Source of the DNA: Candidatus Hydrothermarchaeum profundi | GTDB taxonomy: Archaea; Hydrothermarchaeota; Hydrothermarchaeia; Hydrothermarchaeales; Hydrothermarchaeaceae | Assembly (NCBI GenBank): GCA_002011125.2 | Contig: MTMF02000009.1 | Coordinates: 272,332 to 336,331 of the forward strand | DNA length: 64,000 nucleotides | Direction of reading: 5' to 3' | Shown: positions 15,294-24,424 of the stretch, piece after piece | Layout of the letters: every line of letters starts with the position of its first letter | Numbering within the stretch: the first letter of the stretch is position 1 | Notes under the pieces: model-generated | Seen by the model: only the letters and a program-made list of their open reading frames with translations | The model's database searches: none | What the model was told of the DNA's origin: nothing | Position numbers and translations under genes: made by a program

Positions 15294-15605
15294 TCAGATC
15301 CATGTTCTCCAATCTACTTTTCGACTCGGATTTCCTTTCATTCTGTTGAGGTTTTTAATGCAGTCTTTATGGTCAATCCATGTCCTCCATTTCGTGAAAT
15401 TCTCAATTTTACTGCACGGAAAATCCTTACACTCAAAACACCATTTTAATCCTTTTCCAGAAACACAACATTTGTAAATTCTACATCCTTTGTGGTTGCT
15501 GAAATGCTTGCCTGAATGACAGCCTCCACAGCTTCCATTCTTAAATTTAACACAACCTCCGCAATACAAACCGCAAGGTGCGGCTAAAGTTATATTTATT
15601 TTCAC
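15294..15605 (-). CDS. DUF3795 cysteine-rich protein
   Basis: A 103-residue protein with at least 14 cysteines: APCGLYCGGCVKF, CGGCHSGK, CRIYKCC and WCFECKDFPCSKI. This is the DUF3795 arrangement, presumed to bind zinc or iron-sulfur. The function of the family is unknown. The end DWRTWI repeats an earlier RTWIDH motif. It lies 23 nt upstream of the GyrI-like frame on the same strand, so the pair may be one transcript. The two families often appear as free-standing cassettes in methanogens and clostridia. Confidence 0.8.
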   Translation of the reverse strand: MKINITLAAPCGLYCGGCVKFKNGSCGGCHSGKHFSNHKGCRIYKCCVSGKGLKWCFECKDFPCSKIENFTKWRTWIDHKDCIKNLNRMKGNPSRKVDWRTWI

Positions 15606-15834
15606 TTTTAATCATATAGTTAGAGAGTCTTTAAAATTTTTTCTAAAGGCAGGGTTCGAAATTTCACTTACGTTTCATGGATAAGAGAAGTTGTCAAAAG
15701 TAATTCGGGAAAATTTTTGATTCCCATTTTATTTGCTACTGAGTGAGATTGCGAAGCGAAAGAAGGCCAAAGTATTGTAGAGTTCTACCCGTTAGTAAGC
15801 AATTTACGTTATATCAAAATTTTATTCTCAAATC

Positions 15835-16728
15835 CTAGTATTCAAACTCATCCCATCTTTTAAAATTTGGCATTTGATAATGTTCTGCCATCCATTTTAT
15901 TAAGAGCATTGTCAAAAGAGCAGTAAAAGGAAAAACGCTCATTCTTATCATAAATCCGGAATCGAATCCTTGAGCGGCAACTGTATGTAGTAGATTAAAT
16001 GTTGAGTTATTAATGGTATGTGCAAACCATGGTGCCCATAAGTTATTTGTTTTGAGAAATAGATAACCCCACGCCAATCCGATTATTCCTGAAGTAAGTA
16101 TGTATCCTATTGCAATTGTAACTGCCTGTAAAGCACTCATCTGACCTATCATGTAGGACTTTATTGGCCAGACAATATGCCAAAGCCCAAAGAGAAATGC
16201 CTGCAGGAAGTTTGCTTTCCAAAATGAAAGAGGCACTCTAAAATGTGTAATCATCACGCCTCTAAACAAACCTTCTTCCATAAACGAATTCATAACATTA
16301 CCAACGATCAGCCAAAGCCCAAAGAGAAATCCACCTTTAACAGCGAATTCTGGATCGAGAGAATGTCCTCTAGCAGTAATTGTAAAGGAAGGTTGCACTC
16401 CATTTATGACAAGATACATCCACTCAGCAAAGTAGCTAAAAGCAAGGGTTAGTGTTATAACTACTGCTGCTATCGATATGCTTTTGATAAAGTTGGTAGA
16501 ATGAAACCCTATGTCTCTTATCTTCCTTTTGACCAGCCAAAGATAACCAATAATAATCAAGAAACCAAGAAACTTTGAAACAGAAATTTCTCCCCATGCC
16601 TCGTCTAATCGTAGGATAAAGATTTCTATAACCCTAAGCACTAACACAATAATAAAGAGTATAAGGCTAATTTTAATAGGATGCTTTAATGAAAAATCTT
16701 GAAAAAAGGCCTTTTTTCTTGATCCCAT
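15835..16728 (-). CDS. CPBP-family intramembrane metalloprotease (CAAX/Abi type)
   Basis: A 297-residue polytopic membrane protein with about eight predicted helices. The three glutamate-histidine motifs of the CPBP family are present: EEGLFRG (EExxxR) near residue 165, FGLWH (FxxxH) near 190, and HTINNS (HxxxN) near 240. Members cleave prenylated or bacteriocin-like substrates or act in immunity functions. It heads a minus-strand gene series within the island but is separated by 107 nt from the next gene upstream. Substrate unknown. Confidence 0.85.
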   Translation of the reverse strand: MGSRKKAFFQDFSLKHPIKISLILFIIVLVLRVIEIFILRLDEAWGEISVSKFLGFLIIIGYLWLVKRKIRDIGFHSTNFIKSISIAAVVITLTLAFSYFAEWMYLVINGVQPSFTITARGHSLDPEFAVKGGFLFGLWLIVGNVMNSFMEEGLFRGVMITHFRVPLSFWKANFLQAFLFGLWHIVWPIKSYMIGQMSALQAVTIAIGYILTSGIIGLAWGYLFLKTNNLWAPWFAHTINNSTFNLLHTVAAQGFDSGFMIRMSVFPFTALLTMLLIKWMAEHYQMPNFKRWDEFEY

Positions 16729-16835
16729 ATTCTCAGCCCTTTTAAAGATGTATTAAATCATTAATCGCTACCAAGATATCAAGAGCTATTATAAGACCAG
16801 TATAAATTTTGGTTGATATCAACATTTTTTCATAG

Positions 16836-17237
16836 TTATTCCCCTCTTATAAGCTCGATAACGGTTTTGTTATATTCTTCCCTGAGCAGAAATAGTTGCA
16901 CTAACACAAACAGTAAATTTATTAAAGCAAATCCAGACCAGCAAAATGGAATTAGAAACAGGTTGAAAATGATGCATCCTGCTAAGCCAATCTTTACTAA
17001 ATTACCTTTGCTGAGAATAAGGACACCTGTAGTGATCTCAAAAACAACGACCAGCATAATCCAGGTCATCAAATGCGGCATTACAATCGAGCTCCACAAT
17101 GTTTTGTAAAGTATGATCGCAAAATCGGCAAACTCTTTATATACCTGAGGGTTAAGTAAAGCAAACTGTAGATTAATTGCAGCCCCAACTAAATAGATAA
17201 TTCCAAAAGCAGTTCTTGCTATGTCATCTATCCTCAT
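16836..17237 (-). CDS. Four-helix membrane protein of unknown function
   Basis: A 133-residue protein with four predicted membrane helices at about residues 9-27, 46-70, 80-98 and 100-117, and a charged C-terminus (REEYNKTVIELIRGE). It resembles DoxX-like small membrane proteins only in layout. The start lies 1 nt after the stop of the DUF6544 remnant, so they were one operon with the genes up to 19291. No active-site residues are recognisable. Confidence 0.6.
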   Translation of the reverse strand: MRIDDIARTAFGIIYLVGAAINLQFALLNPQVYKEFADFAIILYKTLWSSIVMPHLMTWIMLVVVFEITTGVLILSKGNLVKIGLAGCIIFNLFLIPFCWSGFALINLLFVLVQLFLLREEYNKTVIELIRGE

Positions 17238-17238
17238 C

Positions 17239-18353
17239 TTATTTTTCCCTCAGTTTGTTGTACTCCACTTCCGTGATCTCCAGCCTATACCATGTAAAAT
17301 CCTTCCCAAGCTTCCATGTCGCAGAAAGATTCACTGGAATTCTGATACCCTCGAATTCTCCATAATCTTTTGCTGTAATTACCCATCTTTCCAGAGTTGA
17401 ACCCTCTTTGCGATAGTAATAACGGTTGGCTCCAAAACTCACGAAATCTCCATTCTCGTCAAATATGAATATGCCGGAAGCTGTTATACCTCCATAGCTC
17501 GTTGTTGCTTTTGCTGCCGTTGAATTTATCTCCTCCCATCTGATATAATCACTCAAAGCAGCTGAAGGATACCAGACAATTTCGCCCAGATAACGCAACA
17601 AAGCACCCTGATCTATCTCTTTTCCTCTTGCATCAACAACTGGAATGAGAGAGAACAGTTTGATAAGCATGTGTCCTTTGCCATCGCTATATTTATCCCT
17701 TCCAGAGAGATGCAAAAATGGAACAGCCTTTACATTCGCTATCCATATAAAACCGGGCGGATCTGTTGTAATGTACTGCTCCGCATTCATGGACATCCAG
17801 TTGCCTTCAGGTTTTGTTCTCATTTCTCCTTTCTGTTCAAGATGTGCTACCTGAATCACTTCTTTTCCAACAATATTTGAGCGCTTGAGCCACTTCTGTA
17901 CGACATCGGGCACATGAGTAATCATTTCTTCAGTCACCCCTTTTTCTCCATTTTTTCAGGCAGAAGTGAGTTGAGCTCATCTTCTACCATTCTGTCAAAG
18001 CTCCAGCTTCCATATGAAAGAATGACAGCAATGATTATGATTACATTTGCAATAGTACCAAATCTCGCATCTTTCCAGTAAATAAAAATTAGGGCTTAGG
18101 AAATGACGACTGCGACAATCGCAACCATCTACCACCATTCCTTTCTCAACATATATGTTACTGCAGAAGTTATGAAAAGCAAACATCCAATCAACCAGAG
18201 TAGTCCTGCTATTTTGGCTAAACTGCCAGATAAAGAGATGAGCATTTCTCCACTCAATTGCTTTACCTGAGCTAAATTCCATTCCTTCACGAATCCAAGC
18301 AGGTGGATTAATCCATGAAAGAAAACGACAAACGAAAATATTATTCTGATCAT
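17239..18353 (-). pseudogene. DUF6544-family membrane protein, broken by two stops and a frameshift
   Basis: The reading begins at 18353 with MIRIIFSFVVFFHGLIHLLG, two helices, and ends at TAG 18131-18129 after KEWW. The same frame continues MVAIVAVVIS, meets TAA where the family has SQ, and goes on with IYWKDARFGTIANVIII to LLPEKMEKKG followed by TGA near 17936. One base inserted in that AAAAAGGGG run joins it to the next frame, VTEEMITHVPDVVQKW, which runs intact for 232 residues to 17239 with typical DUF6544 blocks. So the ancestral gene of about 370 codons now has an in-frame TAG, a TAA and one frame change. The C-terminal 232 residues could still be translated. Confidence 0.75.
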
Positions 18354-19291
18354 GGTTTATCTCCCCCCTCATAATGAATATTCCGCTCAATCCCAGATAT
18401 TGCTTCATATTCTTCTAAGTGAAACATGTAGCCTATCAGTCCACCATAAATACACGCGGATATTGTTGTCTCTACTGTGTGCGCAACTAAAACTTCTGGT
18501 GGAAAAATACCCTGAGCCATTATTATCTGAAAACCGTGATAACTGAATATTAACATCAAGCTCATCATCGCCTTTGTTCTACCTCTTATCATCAATATAA
18601 CTGGTATTGAAAATAAAACCCATAATAACCCCCTGATAAAATGATAGGGTAAAAATAATGGCATCTCTTTCATTGTTCTTACTATTTGAGCTATGAGACC
18701 TAATTGTTCTGCACTTCCGGAATAGAACAATCTTACTGCTTCAAATTGCCAGGCAACATAATATCCAAAGAGTAAATATATTGCTATGTAAAATAACGCA
18801 AAAAGTGGGGCTTTTTTCATCCAGCTTTTCATTTCAACCCTTCTCAGACTCTCCTTTACACTTATCTTCCCTGTTTCCTTTCGTTTCCCAAAAATAATAA
18901 CTGAAAGTGGAACTGCTATTGTGGTTGTAATTGCACCCCTTAGTATGATGTTCAGAATCTCTGTATTCGTCATAAATGTAAAAGCATCTCTAAAATAGAA
19001 CGTTTCTATTTGTGCCATAAAATATTCTATCCCCCAGAAACTCAAACCTAAAGCTATGATCAATTTAGTCCCATTCCATTCTGACAGTTTCACGTTTATA
19101 CTTAGAGCAATTGCTCCAAGCAGAGATGCAAGCAACATTAGTCCAAATATTTGCGCACCTATCGTTACTCTTGATGCAATCTCCAGAGATACTGGTATTA
19201 TCAAAGTTGGAACCGTGATTGCTACAACAAAAACTAAAGTGAGTATTACTATTCCTAATATATTGCTAAGTATATTTTTCATTTTGGGCAT
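18350..19291 (-). CDS. Polytopic membrane protein of unknown function
   Basis: A 313-residue protein with about eight predicted helices (first near residues 12-33, last near 280-295). A central cytoplasmic segment (GKRKETGKISVKESLRRVEMKSWMKK) splits it into two halves. No transport or protease motif is visible. Its TGA overlaps the start of the DUF6544 remnant as ATGA, and an ABC-2 permease gene lies 19 nt upstream, so it belongs to the ABC/DUF6544 operon. It may be an accessory to that transporter. Confidence 0.65.
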   Translation of the reverse strand: MPKMKNILSNILGIVILTLVFVVAITVPTLIIPVSLEIASRVTIGAQIFGLMLLASLLGAIALSINVKLSEWNGTKLIIALGLSFWGIEYFMAQIETFYFRDAFTFMTNTEILNIILRGAITTTIAVPLSVIIFGKRKETGKISVKESLRRVEMKSWMKKAPLFALFYIAIYLLFGYYVAWQFEAVRLFYSGSAEQLGLIAQIVRTMKEMPLFLPYHFIRGLLWVLFSIPVILMIRGRTKAMMSLMLIFSYHGFQIIMAQGIFPPEVLVAHTVETTISACIYGGLIGYMFHLEEYEAISGIERNIHYEGGDKP

Positions 19292-19310
19292 GTTATCATT
19301 CTAGTCACTC

Positions 19311-19997
19311 CTATGTGATTGTGGTAACTATCCTTTCTTTGCTCAAATATCTGGTTAGATAACCCGTGAGAATTACCAAAAATAATGAAATTATCATCAA
19401 TGCTACCTCGATCAACCAAGAGATGTGGCTTTTCCCTATCAAACGGAGCCCCCCAAAGAGAGCGCCGAATATCACTACGAAGATTACTGTGCCAGCTGCT
19501 CTGATCTCCCTCATACCAGCGAGCAGATAAAGAAACCCTATCAATCCGACCACTACGAGGAGGAAGAGGGGGATGGTTATCAGCATATGAAGTAAGAGAA
19601 TCGGAGAGGGCAAAACGAGAGATTTCATTAGCGTATTTGAGACCAAGACGATCAAAATCGCTGAGAAAATAGACACAGCATACGAGGGGATTGCAGCACC
19701 CAATACTTTACCAAGCCATAGCCTTTTCAGGCTAAGTGGTGTGCAGAGTAGGGTCTCTATGATTTTATCTTGCTTCTCCCTGAAGAAGATCCTTCCTGTG
19801 GATACATAAGCAAATAGAATACCTATCAGGAGAGGAATATAGAAAATAACGGTATCCATCGTTCCCGGAATTTTCCTGATACCCAGAGCAGTCATGACAG
19901 AGAAGAAGATGGGGTAACCTAGGGCAAAAAACAAGGAACTCTTGCTCTGGAGTATTTCCCGCATTTCCTTTCTCGCAATGATAAACTCCTTTTTCAC
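19311..19997 (-). CDS. ABC-2 type transporter permease
   Basis: A 228-residue membrane component with six predicted helices. The start MKKEFIIARKEMREILQSK and the following helix, then the IFFREKQDKIIETLLCTPLSLKRLWLGK coupling region, are typical of ABC-2/NatB-like permeases, with the E-x-x-L-x-x-P segment contacting the ATPase. Its start overlaps the ATPase gene by 4 nt (19994-19997), so they are translationally coupled. The substrate cannot be inferred; small peptides, lipids or ions are usual for this family. Confidence 0.85.
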   Translation of the reverse strand: MKKEFIIARKEMREILQSKSSLFFALGYPIFFSVMTALGIRKIPGTMDTVIFYIPLLIGILFAYVSTGRIFFREKQDKIIETLLCTPLSLKRLWLGKVLGAAIPSYAVSIFSAILIVLVSNTLMKSLVLPSPILLLHMLITIPLFLLVVVGLIGFLYLLAGMREIRAAGTVIFVVIFGALFGGLRLIGKSHISWLIEVALMIISLFLVILTGYLTRYLSKERIVTTIT

Positions 19998-20911
19998 CTT
20001 ATCTCCTCCTTTTGCATTATTTCCAGATAGATATCCTCTAATGATTTCCTTACCTTTTTGATCTCTTCAACTTCTATGCCATTCTCAGTTAATATTTTAA
20101 GCAAATTTGGCTGCTTCTCTTCCTTCAGAATTAAGGTTATTGTTTTATCTTTTATCTCACAACCAGAGACAAAATCAAGAGAATTGAGAACTTCAAGCAC
20201 TCTTCTACCATTCTCCTCATCACTCATTAAGATAGAAACCATAGGTTTGCTGAATCTTTTTCTAAGGCTCTCTACAGCATCGCATACCATTATCCTTCCC
20301 TTATGCAGGATCGCTATCCTATTACATATCCTCTGAACCTCATCCAGGTCGTGAGAGTTCAGGAATATTGTTTTTCTCTCCTTTGACAGCTCAAGGATGA
20401 GCTCCCTTACCATTATCTGTGCTTCCGGGTCAAGACCTGTAGAGGGTTCATCCAGAAATAAAATCTTGGGATCATGGATAATAGCCCTGGCAATCGCAAG
20501 CTTCCTACGCATCCCCTTTGAGAAGACTCCTACCTTTTCATTCCTACGCTCATAAAGTCCAACGAATTTGAGCAATTCCTCAATCCTCTCTTTACATCTT
20601 GAAACATCATAGAGTTGAGCATAATATTCTAAATTATCATAGGCAGAGAGGTCTTCGTATAAACCATCGTTCTCTAGGGCCACTCCTATACTTCTTCGCG
20701 CTTCATCGTCCTCAGCCAGATCCTTTCCCATCACAAGTACTTTGCCAGAAGTTGGATTTAGAAGACCGAGAATTATTCTCATAGTTGTGGTTTTTCCAGC
20801 TCCGTTAGGTCCTAAATAGCCGAATACCTCACCTTCCGCCACACTGAAGGTTATATTATTTAGAACTGTTCTTTTTCCAAATTTTTTCGTAAGATTTCTG
20901 ACTTCTATCAT
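19994..20911 (-). CDS. ABC transporter ATP-binding protein (ABC-2/NatA-like)
   Basis: A 305-residue ATPase. The Walker A GPNGAGKTT is near residue 36, the signature in VFSKGMRRKLAIARA near 135 (FSKGM in place of LSGGQ), and Walker B ILFLDEPSTGLDP near 155. The H-loop in NSHDLDEVQ and a C-terminal extension of about 90 residues are as in CcmA/NatA-type proteins. It drives the adjoining permease in a homodimeric complex. It is the first gene of the transporter operon; a broken PH-domain gene precedes it. Confidence 0.9.
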   Translation of the reverse strand: MIEVRNLTKKFGKRTVLNNITFSVAEGEVFGYLGPNGAGKTTTMRIILGLLNPTSGKVLVMGKDLAEDDEARRSIGVALENDGLYEDLSAYDNLEYYAQLYDVSRCKERIEELLKFVGLYERRNEKVGVFSKGMRRKLAIARAIIHDPKILFLDEPSTGLDPEAQIMVRELILELSKERKTIFLNSHDLDEVQRICNRIAILHKGRIMVCDAVESLRKRFSKPMVSILMSDEENGRRVLEVLNSLDFVSGCEIKDKTITLILKEEKQPNLLKILTENGIEVEEIKKVRKSLEDIYLEIMQKEEIR

Positions 20912-20927
20912 ATTCTCTCACCTTTAT

Positions 20928-21621
20928 TCATCCCGAAGCCAATTGCGTATAACGATTGCAGGTATGCGATGTTGCCCTAGTAGAGCAATTTGGTAAGCGT
21001 AGCGAGCCGCCTAAAGTATATCTCATCCATTTTCCTAGAGATTTCTCCAGTAGTTTTCGTATCTTAACTAATTCGCTGAGAATTTTTAGTTCTATGTCTT
21101 CCTCGTGAGTTTCTATTGCTACAGGCTTCTTACCTTTAACAAATCCCATTATCAACTCCCTTAATTCCTCAAATTGTTCCATCCCTTCTATCCTTATTTC
21201 AGCTCTGGCTTGTTGCCCAGAATAACCTGCGGTTTGAATTTTAAGAGTTGCAATTCCTAGTATCCTTGAAATAGGCCCTTGGGTTATGTCGATATTGGTT
21301 ACCCTGTTATAAGGTACGATTCCTGTTTTTTGAACCATACTCCTCTCCTCTATACAATTTCATTTTCGGTAAGCTTGTAAACCATCGTATCATAGTATTT
21401 TGGGTCCAGTATGCTATGAAAGCGAAAGTAGCCAGAATTGGTACTAAAATACCCACAGTAATCATGAATGCAATGTTGAGTGAAGCAAGAAAAAACACAG
21501 GAATATACCACGTTGAAACACCTAAGAAGATCCCCAGCATCAGATAGATGTAATAAAGCTTCTTAAATTGGGGTGCTGGCTTGAATTCTTCACCAATTTC
21601 TATTTTGAGTTTTTCTCTCAT
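20928..21621 (-). pseudogene. PH-domain (bPH2/DUF304-like) membrane protein, broken
   Basis: The first part (21621 downward) reads MREKLKIEIGEEFKPAPQF, two membrane helices and AYWTQ, then loses the family pattern near 21405. In another frame the sequence continues YYDTMVYKLTENEIV, TAG, then RRGVWFKKTGIVPYNRVTN and the remaining PH-like strands (DITQGPISRILGIATLKIQTAGYSG). So one frameshift at the CCAAAATAC run and one in-frame TAG split the gene. The last 30 or so residues of the downstream frame (GGSLRLPNCSTRATS...) look like read-through beyond the original end. Related intact proteins have two helices followed by one bPH2 domain. Confidence 0.7.
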
Positions 21622-21852
21622 GTTTATTACCTCATAATTTCTTTAAATTTAGTATATTTTACTGTTTTAATGATATTTAAGCTTTTTTCATTGATATTTT
21701 TATGAAATGTCAGTTAAAAATACTGAAATTCGTTTATACTCATTTAAAATCCCTTTTTTAAAATTTAATATTTGATTTCGATATTATGAAATCTAATTGC
21801 ATAAAAAAGCAAAGTTTATATATCGACTATCGACTAAACAAAATTTGGACAG

Positions 21853-22680
21853 ATGAAACCGCAGGAAATTATTAAACTGCTCTCGAGTGAAACAAACTTC
21901 AGGATACTCGAGCTTCTGTCAATGAGGGACAGCTACCCAAGGAAAATCGCAAGAGAGATAGGCAAAACTGAGGGAGTTGTTGTTAGGGCACTAAAATCCA
22001 TGGAAAGAGCAGGAATATTGAGAAGTTCTTGGGGTGTCCTAGATGAGAGACCTGCCAAGGTTTATACCCTTAGGCCAGGAATACTGCTCCTGATCATAGA
22101 TTTCACCTCACAGAGGTCTCATGTAATAGACGTTGACAAGAGAGATCTCAGCATTATCGAGAGGATATTAGAGAGAACTCCAGATGAGTTCTCCGACCAG
22201 GCAAATTTTTTAAGGTGGAAGAATGGAACAGTTGATGAAACAGAGCTGGCCTACTTCTCAGGAGCTGATGAAGAGGAGGTTAAAAGGTTCATCAGCTTTG
22301 TTCGTGATGCACCATGGCAGGTGTTCCTAGTGGCTTGCTACTCTAGAGTTCTGCGCTGGGAGAAGGAAGAAGATGAAAGTTTTTTGAAAAAAGCAAGACT
22401 CACTGAATTCGCCGAAAAAATGCTATCCAAGCTAATCTTAGCAGATCCAGAGGCCATGGAGTACAGGAACATGCTGAACTGGAAAAGAGGCAGGATAAAT
22501 GTTGAAGAGCTTGCAACAAAACTTGAGGTCGAAAAAGAAGAGGCCGAAAAATTCGTTGAGTATGTTTCCGAGCATCTCAGCGAGGCATATGTAAGATTCC
22601 ACGAGCTGAAAATAAGGAGATGGCTCACATCTAGGGGGACTGGATTTGAAAAAATGGATGAGTTTTTCCCTGTTAGATGA
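21853..22680 (+). CDS. ArsR-like winged-helix transcriptional regulator with C-terminal helical domain
   Basis: A 275-residue protein. Residues 5-75 are a winged helix: SETNFRILELLSMRDSYPRKIAREIGKTEGVVVRALKSMERAGIL, then the wing RPAKVYTL. Residues 95-275 are acidic and helical, including two similar segments (LRWKNGTVDETELAYFSGADEEEV and LNWKRGRINVEELATKLEVEKEEA), which suggests an internal duplication. A TATA-like gtttatatat (21815-21824) precedes ATG 21853, followed by the short direct repeat cgactatcgacta, a possible operator. It is cotranscribed with a membrane protein gene 9 nt downstream. Confidence 0.75.
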   Translation: MKPQEIIKLLSSETNFRILELLSMRDSYPRKIAREIGKTEGVVVRALKSMERAGILRSSWGVLDERPAKVYTLRPGILLLIIDFTSQRSHVIDVDKRDLSIIERILERTPDEFSDQANFLRWKNGTVDETELAYFSGADEEEVKRFISFVRDAPWQVFLVACYSRVLRWEKEEDESFLKKARLTEFAEKMLSKLILADPEAMEYRNMLNWKRGRINVEELATKLEVEKEEAEKFVEYVSEHLSEAYVRFHELKIRRWLTSRGTGFEKMDEFFPVR

Positions 22681-22689
22681 GATGAACCT

Positions 22690-23325
22690 ATGAATTTACT
22701 CGCTCTCCTTGGGATACTAACAATCCTTATCTCTCTAGTCCTCTCTGGGCTGATGCTCTACCATTATTCTAAAAAAAGACATATTACTTCCTTGATCTGG
22801 ACGGTTGCCTGGACGGTTGTTGCAGTTAGAGTCTCAATTGGAATATATCTCCCTCTCTCCATACCAACAGACATACTCCACAATGCGCTGAATGCTCTAC
22901 ATGATTTTTTATGGCTGATAGGCATTGCCATCATCCTTGAGCTAGAGCGCTTCAAGTCCATCGTTCTCCCAGCTATCTGCTATTCCCTTTATGTGCTGGC
23001 TAGCGGAGCGCTTTCAATCAAAGCAGGCTTCTTCTACTCTAACATGCTAATGCTAGGTGAGAGCACTGTAATGTTCTTCATCCTAGCATGGTTCTTTAAA
23101 AGATACCATGATAAATTCAAGCGAAAAGGCGCACGCCTTCTCTGGATCGGATACTTCACCTGGGGCTTAGACAACCTTATCTTAGGCCCACCCTACTATG
23201 CTCTAGGTCTTGAATGGGTGGGCGTATTCGGGTTCCTTATAGGATTTCTCTGCAGACTCCTGCTGTTTATAGGCTTCTTTCAGCTCATGTTCCAACCAAT
23301 AAAGCCGCACCGGGAGAGAGCTTGA
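22690..23325 (+). CDS. Seven-helix membrane protein, partner of the preceding regulator
   Basis: A 211-residue protein with about seven predicted helices filling the whole chain. The layout resembles the 7TM sensor halves of some archaeal and bacterial signalling proteins, but there is no output domain. It starts 9 nt after the regulator stop (GAGATGAACCTATG), so the two genes are probably one unit in which the membrane protein could pass a signal to the winged-helix protein. The pairing is an inference. The family is not recognised. Confidence 0.6.
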   Translation: MNLLALLGILTILISLVLSGLMLYHYSKKRHITSLIWTVAWTVVAVRVSIGIYLPLSIPTDILHNALNALHDFLWLIGIAIILELERFKSIVLPAICYSLYVLASGALSIKAGFFYSNMLMLGESTVMFFILAWFFKRYHDKFKRKGARLLWIGYFTWGLDNLILGPPYYALGLEWVGVFGFLIGFLCRLLLFIGFFQLMFQPIKPHRERA

Positions 23326-23966
23326 GATGGCGACAAATCAACTGTGACATACTCTGCTATGGAGAAAACTTATTGGAACCCCATAGAGAACCATCAATAA
23401 AAAACTTAGACAACAACGTGAAGAATAACCTTGTCCAAAAAGCCTAATAATAGGAAGTCTGCAATAATACCCTCAATCATTCGATGAATCCTATAGCTCG
23501 CTTGACTTTCTCCACGTCCTCAGAGCAATTGAGCATCTTCAAGAGCCTTGAAAGCTACTGCAAGACCTGGGCTGGATTGGTACCGTGATTGTACGATCCG
23601 CGCCTTTAACCTTGATCTCAGCCTTAATATCGTGGTGGTTGTGTTGCCGACAACAAACAGCCTTCAACGTGCTCCTGAGGTAGCTACCGGCATGCCCCTG
23701 TTTTTCGCTCCAGCTCATGAGGTCCTGAATAGATTAGAAATCTCCTTATCGCTGAAGGAGAGGAGCTCCAAGGCTCTATCTTCCAGTTTACCGTAAATCC
23801 GCCAAACCTCCTAAGACTGCCTTGGACCCTAGGACCCCTAGTAAGGTTATCAGGCCACCACCTAACACTAGAATCATTGAAGAGGGAGGCATACTTCACA
23901 GGGGATGTAATATAATCATGTTATAACTGGATATAAATGTCTTATATAGTTTCGAACCGGAAATGA
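23326..23966. other. 640-bp gene-free stretch with decayed coding text
   Basis: No intact gene is seen. On the minus strand short in-frame pieces survive in shifting frames: MPPSSMILVLGGGLITLLGV (a hydrophobic segment near 23895-23835), KLEDRALELLSFSDKEISNL (about 23790-23730), a piece reading IKAEIKVKGADRTITVPIQP (near 23625-23570), and SEDVEKVKRAIGFIE ending at about 23485. They look like remains of two or three small archaeal genes. The stretch forms the right part of the island next to tRNA-Lys. Confidence 0.4.
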
Positions 23967-23980
23967 TACGGGCCCGACGG
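23967..23980 (+). repeat. att-like site within the tRNA-Lys 3' end (right end of island)
   Basis: This is the partner of the 14-bp copy at 14711-14724, in the same orientation. It covers the 3' acceptor strand and discriminator of tRNA-Lys. The 9.2 kb between the copies holds the genes with the most damage in the window. Confidence 0.6.
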
Positions 23981-24043
23981 GATTTGAACCCGCGACTAGT
24001 TGGTTAAGAGCCAACCACTCTAGCCAGACTGAGTTACGGGCCC
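23969..24043 (-). tRNA. trnK: tRNA-Lys (CTT)
   Basis: On the minus strand GGGCCCG pairs with CGGGCCC as acceptor stem, with discriminator G as in archaeal tRNA-Lys. The D arm reads AACTCAGTCTGGCTAGAGT. The anticodon stem GTTGG/CCAAC holds the loop CTCTTAA, giving anticodon CTT. The T arm is GCGGGTTCAAATCCCGT. It is 75 nt long, with no intron and no encoded CCA. Its 3' end faces the island and seems to be an integration target. Confidence 0.95.
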
Positions 24044-24142
24044 TCTCAATGATAAAGCCTTACATAATAAAAAATTTTTGCATAGAACTGAGTAGTTATA
24101 ACCCTACTGCAGAAAATATTAGGCATTAATTAGACATCAATA

Positions 24143-24361
24143 TCAGCGGCGTGGTGGTACTTCTGGGAGTTCTATAATGGTGAACCTGTTTTCTTTTAGT
24201 TTGCACACTCGCCTTATCTCTTCATCTGACAGCTCTCTATTATGAGCCCGTTTCATATGCTCTTGAGCTATCCTAAAGAATTCGTCATCACTCATGTCCT
24301 CTGCTTCAACTTTGAACTTGCATGGAATCCCCTCGATCTTACATTCTAGCTTTTTCCCCAT
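24143..24361 (-). CDS. DUF1059 small protein
   Basis: A 72-residue protein. The family block is visible: KLECKIEGIPCKFKVEAED, then DEFFRIAQEHMKRAHNREL with the conserved H-x-x-x-x-H, and EEIRRVCK. DUF1059 proteins are widespread in archaea and of unknown function; two cysteines and the histidines could bind a metal. ATG 24361 is chosen over an upstream in-frame ATG (24394) because a strong SD (AAAGGAGGTGG) lies 7 nt before it. The gene follows the hdr operon by 63 nt on the same strand and may be read through from it. Confidence 0.8.
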   Translation of the reverse strand: MGKKLECKIEGIPCKFKVEAEDMSDDEFFRIAQEHMKRAHNRELSDEEIRRVCKLKENRFTIIELPEVPPRR

Positions 24362-24424
24362 CGTAAACCCACCTCCTTTTATTAAATTATTCATAAAAAT
24401 TATTTAAAACTATTGGACCATATT

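Noticed and set aside
18129-18131. Pyrrolysine read-through at TAG in the DUF6544 gene
   Set aside because: A TAA and a frame change also interrupt the same gene, and no pylTS genes are in view.
23548-23899. ORFs in both strands near tRNA-Lys
   Set aside because: They lack starts and family features; the surviving coding text lies in shifting frames and is better read as relics.
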